In this document: one piece after another, positions 28,073-35,296 of the stretch
Layout of the letters: each line of letters opens with the position of its first letter
Position numbering within the stretch: position 1 is the stretch's first letter
DNA from: JAIQFF01 sp963725615
GTDB lineage: Bacteria; Acidobacteriota; Terriglobia; Terriglobales; Acidobacteriaceae
Assembly: GCA_963725615.1 (NCBI GenBank)
Contig: CAVRZO010000003.1
Coordinates: 62,001 to 126,000, forward strand
DNA length: 64,000 nucleotides
Reading direction: 5' to 3'
The notes under the pieces: model-generated
The model's database searches: none
The model's input: only the letters and a program-made list of their open reading frames with translations
What the model was told of the DNA's origin: nothing
Position numbers and translations under genes: made by a program

Positions 28073-28756
28073 ATGCGCAAGTTTCTTCGCCTCTCTGCCA
28101 TTCTCTGCGTCGTTGGGTGCGTTTCCTCCGCTCTCGCGGCTCCCAAGCCCAGCACCAAGGTCGGCGCATCTTCCGTGTGGCAGTTGCCGGAGCAGTTCAC
28201 CACCGGGGTTCACGCGGCCTGCGACAAGTCTGCCCCGGCTGGCTTTGCCGAATGCGTGATTGACCAGATGGCGAAGGCTGGCGTTTCGACCGATGCGGTC
28301 AGCTTCACTCGCGCACTCTACAAGCAGAGCGGCGGCGATGTTGGCATCATGACGGGCTTCCAGCCGGTCGGTCCTGTCGATTTCGCATGGATTACCTATC
28401 CCTTGCGAGCGAATACAAATTACGGACTTTTGCTGGTCAACGGAAAACCTCCGATCGTGAACGTCGAGAACCTGGCGCTACTCGATCGGAAGACAATGCA
28501 GCAGGCGCCTCAGTTTAAGGATCTCAAGGCTCAGTTTCCGCAGGTCGACGTGTGGCCAGGGGATCGCGACGGCAAAACCTGGCCCAACTCACAAACCGGG
28601 CAGAATGGCAGCGTGCAGTTTACGGTAGGTTATCCGTTGATCAATGGATGTCACGCCTGTGCCCACGCCGGATCTGCGATATTCACCTGGAATTTCACAG
28701 CTCAAGGCAAGTTTCTGGGTACGACATTTGTCGGCATGACACCGCCACCCCTCTAG
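28073..28756 (+). CDS. Secreted protein of unknown function
   Basis: A 227-residue protein with a signal peptide (MRKFLRLSAILCVVG to SSALAA). GAGGA precedes the ATG at 28073. The mature part has four cysteines: HAACDKS, FAECVID and the pair in NGCHACAHAG near residue 198. The CHACAH motif looks like a metal or disulfide site but is not the haem-binding CxxCH. The domain is not recognised. It follows the M28 peptidase after 35 bases and may be co-transcribed with it. Confidence 0.65.
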   Translation: MRKFLRLSAILCVVGCVSSALAAPKPSTKVGASSVWQLPEQFTTGVHAACDKSAPAGFAECVIDQMAKAGVSTDAVSFTRALYKQSGGDVGIMTGFQPVGPVDFAWITYPLRANTNYGLLLVNGKPPIVNVENLALLDRKTMQQAPQFKDLKAQFPQVDVWPGDRDGKTWPNSQTGQNGSVQFTVGYPLINGCHACAHAGSAIFTWNFTAQGKFLGTTFVGMTPPPL

Positions 28757-28762
28757 CCCATG

Positions 28763-28853
28763 TGGGATGGACACTCTTGTCCGTCGCTTTTGACGTGGGT
28801 TCAAGTTTCGAGAAGGTCAAAGTCAAAGGCGGCGGACAAGAGTGTTCGCCCCA
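28763..28853. repeat. Palindromic repeat with long arms
   Basis: GGGATGGACACTCTTGTCCG on the left pairs with CGGACAAGAGTGTTCGCCCC on the right, and the inner TTTTGAC pairs with GTCAAAG. The loop is about 30 bases. It separates the secreted unknown protein from the MarC-type gene. An open frame crosses it, but the GC-rich palindromic content argues against coding. Confidence 0.75.
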
Positions 28854-28881
28854 GACGCATGGGTGCTATTCTGTTGCACCC

Positions 28882-29556
28882 ATGGGAAGCGTGTCCCTTC
28901 TCGCCAAGTTCTTTGCGCTTGCCTTTAGCGCTCTTCTACCCCTGATTAATCCGCTGGGATCAGCTCTGGTCTTGCTGGGCCTCGTCGGCCAGGCGCCGGC
29001 ATCCGTTTACCGCGATCTGGCCCGCAAGATTGCGATCCGCACCGCGCTTTTTCTGGCGGTGGTGGAATTGGTGGGGACAGCACTGCTGGAGTTTTTTGGG
29101 ATTTCTCTTCCGGTAGTGCAGGTCGCGGGCGGACTCGTCCTCGCCTCCATGGGATGGAACCTGCTCAATCAGCACGAGGCCAAAGCCGATCCTGACCGGA
29201 CCGCCGCGGCAGAAGACAGCTTCGGATCTCTGGAGCAGAAAATCTTCTATCCCCTGACATTCCCGGTTACGGCTGGGCCGGGCTGCATTGTGGTGATGCT
29301 GACCCTGAGCGCCCATGCCTCGGTGAAGGGTGTGCTGAACGATGTAATGGCGCACGTGGGAGTGTTTCTGGCCGTGGTGGCTTTGTGCCTGCTGGTCTAT
29401 GTCTGCTACGCCTACGCTCCCAAAATCACCGCCAGGGTTCGACCCCAGACTGCGCACGGCATTCTGCGCGTCATTGCGTTCGTGCTCTTGTGCATTGGGG
29501 TGCAGATCACGTGGAACGGCATCGAAGCGCTATTGAAGACGGTACTCAAGTCCTAG
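28882..29556 (+). CDS. MarC/UPF0056 family membrane protein
   Basis: A 224-residue inner-membrane protein with six hydrophobic segments. The ATG at 28882 gives a start typical of the family, with LLPLINPLGSALVLLGL in the first helix (the conserved N-P-G motif) and the second family motif FPVTAGPGCIVVML near residue 130. Members include MarC and YchE; a role in small-molecule or amino-acid export has been suggested for relatives. The frame is open further upstream but that stretch reads through a palindromic repeat. Confidence 0.85.
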   Translation: MGSVSLLAKFFALAFSALLPLINPLGSALVLLGLVGQAPASVYRDLARKIAIRTALFLAVVELVGTALLEFFGISLPVVQVAGGLVLASMGWNLLNQHEAKADPDRTAAAEDSFGSLEQKIFYPLTFPVTAGPGCIVVMLTLSAHASVKGVLNDVMAHVGVFLAVVALCLLVYVCYAYAPKITARVRPQTAHGILRVIAFVLLCIGVQITWNGIEALLKTVLKS

Positions 29557-29642
29557 AGTCTTACGGTCCTGACGCCTTCGGGTTCATTGGGAGCGACTCG
29601 GATTCGCCGGTGCTGGCTTCGAATAAGAAATCCATCACACCA

Positions 29643-29803
29643 GCGTCATCCTGAAGGACTTCAGTCCTGAAGGATCTCGCGTACCGACATAACGGGGAGG
29701 CATATCCGCTGCGCGCTAGATCCCTTCGACTTCGCTCAGGGCAGGCTCTTCGCAAGCTCAGGATGACCCATCATTGAGAGCGAGGAAATGGAGCCACTAC
29801 GAA
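29643..29803. repeat. Long palindromic dispersed repeat, copy 3 (inverted)
   Basis: Reverse orientation of the elements at 3693-3840 and 10831-10970: TCATCCTGAAGGACTTCAG, then GTGCATATCC-like GCATATCCGCTGCGCGCTAG, then CTTCGCAAGCTCAGGATGA. It carries an extra inner block CCCTTCGACTTCGCTCAGGG absent from the other copies. Its outer end GAGCCACTA reaches the stop codon of the cysQ-like gene. Confidence 0.83.
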
Positions 29804-30597
29804 TCCGCGGGCAGGTATTCATTCACCAGCGTCACCAATTCAGCGCGCAGGAAAGGCCCACCCGCCAGAAGACCTGGGAGCAGCGGTGACTTGCGGTTGC
29901 AGCGCAGGGGCGCATTCGCGAGTGTGCTGATGAAACCGCCGGCGCTGGTCACCAGGGCGGCCCCGCCGGCAACGTCCCAATCATGTTTCGGCGTGAGGGT
30001 AAACGTAACGTCCGCCAGGCCGGCCGAGACCAGCGCCAGTTTGTAGGCTACTGATCCCATGGGGCGAACTTTCACCGCAGCCTTTTCGAAGCGCTTCCAC
30101 TCTCCACGCTTGATCTCGCTTCGGCTGGCCAGGATGACAGCCCCTTCCAGGCTGGTCCGCTGGCTGGCGCGGGTGGGCTTTCCGTTGTAGGTCACACCCG
30201 AATCGAGCGACCCAAGAAAAACCTCGTTGGTGGCGGGATTGCAGATTCCTCCCGCCACCGGAATTCCATCTTCCACCATCGCGACTGAAACGCAGAACTC
30301 GGGAACGCCGGCGACGAACTCGCGGGTGCCATCGAGCGGATCGACGATCCATACGCGCTTCTTCTCGAGGCGTGACAGGTCGTCCACGCTCTCCTCCGAG
30401 AGCCAGCCTTCGCCTTCGCGCAACAATTCCTGGCGCAAGGTGGCGTCAATTTCCTTGTCGGCTTCGGTGACGGGATCGTGGCCCGCTTTGTACTCGGCTT
30501 CGATTGCGCCCGGAGTGAAACGGGCGAAGATCTGACGCGCCGATTCCATGGCGAACTGTATGCGCCGCAGCGTTTCGGCTTGGGAGGAACTACTCAT
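29797..30597 (-). CDS. cysQ: 3'(2'),5'-bisphosphate nucleotidase (CysQ-like)
   Basis: A 266-residue enzyme of the inositol monophosphatase superfamily. Metal-binding motifs are present: DPVTEADKEID (residue about 41), LSEESVDD (about 66), WIVDPLDGTREF (about 82) and HDWDVAGGAALV (about 205). The superfamily includes inositol monophosphatase, but the neighbouring ATP sulfurylase/APS kinase gene points to CysQ, which removes the by-product adenosine 3',5'-bisphosphate. It lies downstream of that gene, separated by hairpin repeats. Confidence 0.82.
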   Translation of the reverse strand: MSSSSQAETLRRIQFAMESARQIFARFTPGAIEAEYKAGHDPVTEADKEIDATLRQELLREGEGWLSEESVDDLSRLEKKRVWIVDPLDGTREFVAGVPEFCVSVAMVEDGIPVAGGICNPATNEVFLGSLDSGVTYNGKPTRASQRTSLEGAVILASRSEIKRGEWKRFEKAAVKVRPMGSVAYKLALVSAGLADVTFTLTPKHDWDVAGGAALVTSAGGFISTLANAPLRCNRKSPLLPGLLAGGPFLRAELVTLVNEYLPADS

Positions 30598-30623
30598 GAA
30601 TGCGCAATCATTCCTGTCTCATG

Positions 30624-30735
30624 CAGTCGTCAGTCCTCAGTCGTCAGTCTTCAGAATTTGCTGACGACTGAAGACCGACGACTGACGACTGCTGCGGAGC
30701 TTCGCTCCGCTGGGCGGACGAGGGCGTCCGCCCCC
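30624..30735. repeat. Composite hairpin repeat with CAGTCGTCAGTC arms
   Basis: The first hairpin (30624-30691) has arms built from CAGTCGTCAGTC and GACTGACGACTG around TCAGAATTTGCTGA. Two small GC-rich hairpins follow: GCGGAGCTTCGCTCCGC and GGGCGGACGAGGGCGTCCGC. A related CAGTCGTC-type hairpin lies at 56906-56991. Confidence 0.75.
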
Positions 30736-30748
30736 ACGTGGTCTGTGG

Positions 30749-32494
30749 CTAGGCGCGTTCTCCGATTGCGCCGAAGAAGCCTTCGCGTTCGAGATGGAGA
30801 ATAATCTCTTGCGCCGCCTCCTCGGGCGTCAAGTCTGCCGTATTGATGACGACCTCGGCGTCCTTCGGCTCCTCGTAAGGATCTGAAATGCCGGTGAATT
30901 CCTTGAGAATTCCGGCGCGGGCTTTGGCGTACAGACCCTTGCGGTCGCGCTGCTCGCATACTTCGACCGAAGTGGAGACGTGCACCAGGATGAATCCGCC
31001 GCCAGGGTCGATCAAACTACGCACATATTTACGGGTCGCATCGTAAGGGGCGATCGGGGCACAGATCGCGATCCCGCCATTCTTGGTAATTTCCGAAGCC
31101 ACGTAGCCGATGCGTCGAATATTGATGTCGCGATGCTCCTTCGAGAATCCCAGCTCCGACGACAAGTTCTTGCGCACCAGGTCGCCATCCAGCAGGGTCA
31201 CTGGACGTCCGCCAGTTTCCAGAAACTTCGTGAGCAAAACGTTGGCGATGGTCGATTTGCCCGAACCCGAAAGACCGGTGAAGAAAATCGTTACGCCCTG
31301 TTTATGCCGCGGCGGATAGCTGCGCCGCAACTCCTGTACGACCTCCGGATAAGTGAACCAACTGGGGATGTCGCGGCCTTCATTCAGCCGCTGGCGCAGC
31401 TCCGTGCCGGAGATGTCCAGAACGCGCGCCCCTTTGGGTACCTCGTCCGTGGGGAAATATTTGTCCTGATCTTCGAGATACACCATCATGTTGAACGGCA
31501 CCATGGTGACGCCGATGTCCGCTTCGTGTTTCCTGAAAAGTTCCTGGGCCTCGTAGGGACCGTAGAAGGGCTTGCCGTCGGTGTCTTTTCCGGGGCCGGC
31601 GTGATCGCGGCCGACAATAAGGTGGCTGCAACCGTGGTTCTTGCGAATCAACGCGTGCCAGATGGCTTCGCGCGGTCCGCCCATGCGCATGGCCAATGGC
31701 AACAATGAAAGTTTCACTGTTCCCGGCGGATACTTGGCGGTCAGCAGCTGGTAGCAGCGCACGCGGGTGAAGTAGTCCACGTCGCCCGGCTTGGTCATGC
31801 CCACCACCGGATGGATCAACAAACTGGCTTCCACCTGCTTGGCGGCTCGGAAGGTCAGCTCCTGATGGGCGCGGTGCATGGGATTGCGGGTCTGGAAGGC
31901 GACGATGCGGCGCCAGCCCAGGCGTGCGAATTCGGCGCGGAGTTCGGCGGGAGTCAGGCGCAGGGAACGAAAATCATAATGCGCCGGCGCCTGCGCGCCT
32001 TCGAGGCGTCCACCCAAATACCAGGGATTCGCCTTGTTGATCGTATAATCCGCACCTGGATGGGCCTTGCTGATGCTGTTGAACACGGCTTTGGCTTCAG
32101 CGCTGCGGTCGGGCTGCCATACATCCTCGACATGCAGCACCGCCAGCATGACGCCCTCAGGGTCGCGCAACGCAACTTTGCTGCTGCCCGGCTTCAGGGA
32201 TTTGGCGAACTCTTCCGTGACGTCCAACGTGATGGGCATGGGCCAGAGCAGTCCGCTCGCCAGCTTCATGTTGTGACAGACGCCTTCGTAGTCGGCGCGA
32301 TTCATGAATCCGCGCAGGGGAGAAAAGCCGCCACTGAGCAGCAACTCAAGATCGCATGACTGGCGTGCGCTGAGGTCCCACGAAGGCCACTCGCGCGAGC
32401 GCGCTTTCAGTTCGTTGACGGTTTCCGGTTGGGCGACAAGATCAACAAGTTCTCCCCCGTGCGGCGGGATCAGATGACTGCTCGAAGTGCTCAA
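30749..32494 (-). CDS. Bifunctional ATP sulfurylase / APS kinase
   Basis: A 581-residue fusion. The N-terminal two-thirds is homomeric ATP sulfurylase, with the active-site motif TRNPMHRAHQELTFRA and GRDHAGPGKD. The C-terminal third is APS kinase with P-loop TGLSGSGKSTIANVL near residue 405 and the later CAPIAPYD motif. Together they make PAPS from sulfate and two ATP. I place the start at TTG 32494, because a perfect AGGAGG stands eight bases upstream; a longer frame exists but lacks such a site. The order sulfurylase-kinase matches fused enzymes of Aquifex and fungi. With CysQ downstream this is a PAPS-forming and recycling unit. Confidence 0.92.
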   Translation of the reverse strand: MSTSSSHLIPPHGGELVDLVAQPETVNELKARSREWPSWDLSARQSCDLELLLSGGFSPLRGFMNRADYEGVCHNMKLASGLLWPMPITLDVTEEFAKSLKPGSSKVALRDPEGVMLAVLHVEDVWQPDRSAEAKAVFNSISKAHPGADYTINKANPWYLGGRLEGAQAPAHYDFRSLRLTPAELRAEFARLGWRRIVAFQTRNPMHRAHQELTFRAAKQVEASLLIHPVVGMTKPGDVDYFTRVRCYQLLTAKYPPGTVKLSLLPLAMRMGGPREAIWHALIRKNHGCSHLIVGRDHAGPGKDTDGKPFYGPYEAQELFRKHEADIGVTMVPFNMMVYLEDQDKYFPTDEVPKGARVLDISGTELRQRLNEGRDIPSWFTYPEVVQELRRSYPPRHKQGVTIFFTGLSGSGKSTIANVLLTKFLETGGRPVTLLDGDLVRKNLSSELGFSKEHRDINIRRIGYVASEITKNGGIAICAPIAPYDATRKYVRSLIDPGGGFILVHVSTSVEVCEQRDRKGLYAKARAGILKEFTGISDPYEEPKDAEVVINTADLTPEEAAQEIILHLEREGFFGAIGERA

Positions 32495-33475
32495 ACTCTG
32501 TGGCCTCCTGAAAGTTGTGTGAGATTCCGGAGTCCGTAATGGCGCGGCATTCCGGAAAATGAAGTGACCTGCCACTCACTGATGTGGAAAGAACTCCATC
32601 GGTTCCGTTATTTTGTGCAGCCATTCCCTGACAATGTGGAATCCGGAGCGAGATCGCCGGCATAGGCGGGCGATGTATGGCGCCCGTCATTAACCGCGGT
32701 GACAACCGACAATTTCAGAACGGGAAGTGCTTTTCAGTTTAAAGCAAAATTGCGCCGGCACCATTACATCAATGTGAAATAAGAGTCCACGACCAAACAA
32801 GACTGCCTGGCCTGCCTGCTTTGGCGTAAGAATGCGGGCGCGAGGAAAGTTGCAAGACCCTTTCATAGTGACGGAGTTGCATCGGCGATATCCAGGATAT
32901 GACCAATGGTTAATTATCCCGTCATCAGGTAAAAGGTGTAATTACTTCCAGATCACCCTGTAGGTGGGGGAAATTTTTTCTCTCTGCCCCCCCGTCATAG
33001 CTTGAAGATAAAGCACTTAGCCTTCTGAAGGGATTTCATGAAGCATGCCGAAAGGTCGGCAGATTCGGCAATTGCAGGCCGAAATTGTGTTCTTCGGTGA
33101 CGCAAGATTTGAGAAATACCGCGGTTCGGCAGCGGTCGCATATCTCATTTGGCGCCGAATCCGGCTGGAGTGGCGTGGTGAATTTTCAAAGGTGACTATA
33201 GGTTGCACAAAACAAATAACTTGCGCGGCTCGCGAATGTCTCGACGGCGCCCCTTCTGGGTCCAGCTCGGCGAGGACAGAGACCCGTTATTTTCCGCGGA
33301 AAAGGGAAATCCACGGCGAGCTTGGCAGTGTGCATGCTATGAATTTTGGGAGAAACCCAAAATACCTGGAAGTACGGAGTGATTCGGTGGCCTCAAGCGG
33401 CACCGGACATCAAGATACTTCAATTAATAACGCCCGAATCGGGCCTGAATCATAGAACCTAGGGGGGAAGCCGAA
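32495..33475. other. Long intergenic region without supported gene
   Basis: About 980 bases between divergently oriented genes. It is richer in A and T than the surroundings. A GGGGGAAATTTTTTCTCTCTG segment followed by CCCCCC near 32966-32993 could form a weak hairpin. An open frame at 33045-33455 has no good start, no family likeness and unusual composition, so I do not call it. It should hold the promoter of the HTH gene pair and of the sulfurylase gene. Confidence 0.5.
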
Positions 33476-33994
33476 ATGAACGAAAGCTCGATTCGGCTGG
33501 GTCCGCGCGAACAGCAGATCGCCGAACTGCTGCTTCAGGGTTGCGACAATTCGGAGATTGCCCGACAGCTCAAGATGGCCCGGCGCACAGTGAAGGCGCA
33601 CTTTAATCGTCTTTTCCTACGATTTGCAATTACTGGCGGTATCAAGCGAGTCAAACTCGCAACCATTCTCTATCGGAGGCAATTATGTTCGGAGAACAGC
33701 GTTACGGAAATCGGATCCCCAGCGAGCGTGAACAGCGAGTCATCGAGCTCGTTGCCCAGGGACTTAAAAACCGCGAAGTCGCGGATGCCATCGGCACGAC
33801 AGAACACGTCGTCAAAAATTACCTCCGAATCATCTATGACAAGCTCGGACTCTGGAACCGGGTCGAACTGGCCCTCTGGTACGAAGCCCGCCGACAGGAA
33901 GTCCCGGCGCACGCCTGAAGCGCTGGAGAGTTGGGAGCAGAATATTCTCAATCTCCATCAACCGGGCCCTCGCCGCAATCATCTTCAGCGCTGA
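33476..33994 (+). CDS. Small LuxR/GerE-type HTH protein, type A (locus 1)
   Basis: The first 70 residues form an isolated GerE helix-turn-helix (GPREQQIAELLLQGCDNSE, RRTVKAHFNRLF) with no receiver or sensor domain. Between the recognition helix and the last helix it has a longer loop (AITGGIKRVKLAT) than ordinary LuxR proteins. GGGGGAAG precedes the ATG. After about residue 70 the frame runs on through the whole next gene in another frame; this tail is Ser/Thr/Arg-rich and looks like incidental reading. A homologous gene in the second locus stops 22 bases into its partner. The target is unknown; DNA binding is inferred. Confidence 0.75.
   Translation: MNESSIRLGPREQQIAELLLQGCDNSEIARQLKMARRTVKAHFNRLFLRFAITGGIKRVKLATILYRRQLCSENSVTEIGSPASVNSESSSSLPRDLKTAKSRMPSARQNTSSKITSESSMTSSDSGTGSNWPSGTKPADRKSRRTPEALESWEQNILNLHQPGPRRNHLQR
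33685..33918 (+). CDS. Small LuxR/GerE-type HTH protein, type B (locus 1)
   Basis: A 77-residue protein made almost entirely of a GerE helix-turn-helix: SEREQRVIELVAQGLKNREV, then IGTTEHVVKNYLRIIYDKLG and WNRVELALWY. GGAGG stands five bases before the ATG. It lies completely inside the 3' extension of the type A gene, in a different frame. About half its residues match the type B protein of the second locus at 47406-47669. It is likely a transcription factor or a partner of the type A protein. An intrinsic terminator follows about 100 bases later. Confidence 0.8.
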   Translation: MFGEQRYGNRIPSEREQRVIELVAQGLKNREVADAIGTTEHVVKNYLRIIYDKLGLWNRVELALWYEARRQEVPAHA

Positions 33995-34018
33995 ACTGCA
34001 ATTGACTCAAAACTAAAG

Positions 34019-34045
34019 AGACCCTCGGCTTCGAGGGTCTTTTTG
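34019..34045 (+). terminator. Intrinsic terminator after the HTH gene pair
   Basis: AGACCCTC, loop GGCTTC, GAGGGTCT, then TTTTTGG: a perfect 8 base-pair stem followed by a T-run. The stem can be lengthened with the flanking bases. It ends transcription of locus 1 on the plus strand before the convergent Sel1 gene. Confidence 0.88.
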
Positions 34046-34068
34046 GTTTTCCAGGTTGTTTTGTTTCT

Positions 34069-35178
34069 TTACCGGCAGCCCTGCGATTCGAGATTGCGCA
34101 AGTGTTGAGCCGCCAGAGGAGAACCCCGCTTGGCCGCTGCCACCAGCAGAAGCCTGGCCTGATCGCAACTCCGGGGAACACCATCTCCACGCAGGTAGAG
34201 ATCGGACAAGAGGACCGCTGCAGTTGGGTTCTGCTTGCTCACCGCTTTCCAAAGCAATTTCGCTGCTTCGGCGGGATCCCGCACACCCATACTTCCCCCC
34301 AGATAACGCTGGGCCAACCGCAGATCGGGAGCGCCGCTGCCCAGGTCTGCAACCGTCTGACGCGAGGCATCGAGCAAAGGTGACTTCTGGGCAGCCGACT
34401 GGACTCCGGCCGGCACGACAGTTCGATGGCGAGCTTCGGCATTCGCAGACAGGTTCTTAGCTTCGCGCTCTCTGTTTCCCGGTGCGACGTTTCCCGGTGC
34501 GACGGATTTGGGTGCGACGGATTTCGCCGCAGCTGTTTCGGCTGGAACTTTGGCTTCGACTGGGGCTTCGGTCGACGAAGCGTTCTGCGGCGGAAGCGCC
34601 GTTGCTGAGGATTTCACCTGCGGCGCGCGGGTGACCGATGTTCTTGTCCAGTAATCTGGAGCCCACCGCATGTAGGCGAAACCGGCCAACACAATCACAG
34701 CCCCACCCACAGCGTATTTCCATCCTCGCTTTCGGGGAGCATACGCATCGGTCAGGCCGCTGAACGTCTGCTCGCGCATCCACTGCATATCGTTCGCGGA
34801 GTTTAGAGGAGTCGCTTCTGGAGCGCCACTCGTAGCCCGATGGTCCGTCGAAGCAGGCTGTGCCGCATTTAAGGCCTGCCCACAACGGCTGCAGAACTTG
34901 TGACCGGGAGGATTGTGATGTTGGCAAGCCGAGCAAACCGCACGCTGGAATTTCGGATCGGTTGCAAAATAGGGACGACTGGGTAGGGTAGAAGCGCCGG
35001 CACCCGACTCGCGCTTGATTTCCTCGAGAAGGTTGCTTACGGCTTGCTCCCGCCTCGCGGGAGGAGTGCTGAAGTAAACCTTGGCCCAACGCCCGAGATT
35101 CTGCTCCAGAACTGGATTCGTCAGCGGGTTCAGCTCGGGGGATGGTGCTTCTGGCGTCTTGTCCCAGAGATTTGGCAC
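34069..35178 (-). CDS. Zinc-ribbon membrane protein with Sel1-like repeats
   Basis: A 369-residue protein starting at GTG with GGGAGA six bases upstream. An N-terminal helical region is followed by a zinc ribbon (CSACQHHNPPGHKFCSRCG, residues about 82-100), a single transmembrane helix (YAVGGAVIVLAGFAYM, about 165), a Pro/Ala/Val-rich linker with tandem SVAPKSVAPGNVAPGN units, and C-terminal Sel1-like repeats (DPAEAAKLLWKAVSKQNPTA, RSCDQARLLLVAAAKRGSPL). It probably anchors in the inner membrane and makes protein contacts outside. The function is unknown. A second zinc-ribbon membrane protein gene lies just upstream. Confidence 0.8.
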   Translation of the reverse strand: MPNLWDKTPEAPSPELNPLTNPVLEQNLGRWAKVYFSTPPARREQAVSNLLEEIKRESGAGASTLPSRPYFATDPKFQRAVCSACQHHNPPGHKFCSRCGQALNAAQPASTDHRATSGAPEATPLNSANDMQWMREQTFSGLTDAYAPRKRGWKYAVGGAVIVLAGFAYMRWAPDYWTRTSVTRAPQVKSSATALPPQNASSTEAPVEAKVPAETAAAKSVAPKSVAPGNVAPGNREREAKNLSANAEARHRTVVPAGVQSAAQKSPLLDASRQTVADLGSGAPDLRLAQRYLGGSMGVRDPAEAAKLLWKAVSKQNPTAAVLLSDLYLRGDGVPRSCDQARLLLVAAAKRGSPLAAQHLRNLESQGCR

Positions 35179-35296
35179 AGTTAGTCTCCCACCGATATGA
35201 GCTCGATATTACACATCAAAGCTCGAAGCGCGGCGTGAATCGGCGGTGTGGAAATGTTTGAAATGTGGAAAACTCCTCCTGAATCGCGCACGACAG

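Noticed and set aside
28552..28881. Extended start of the MarC-family gene
   Set aside because: The extension overlaps the preceding gene and a long palindrome; the family N-terminus begins at 28882.
33045..33455. 136-codon open frame before the HTH cassette
   Set aside because: No ribosome-binding site, mixed composition, no recognisable motif; treated as non-coding.
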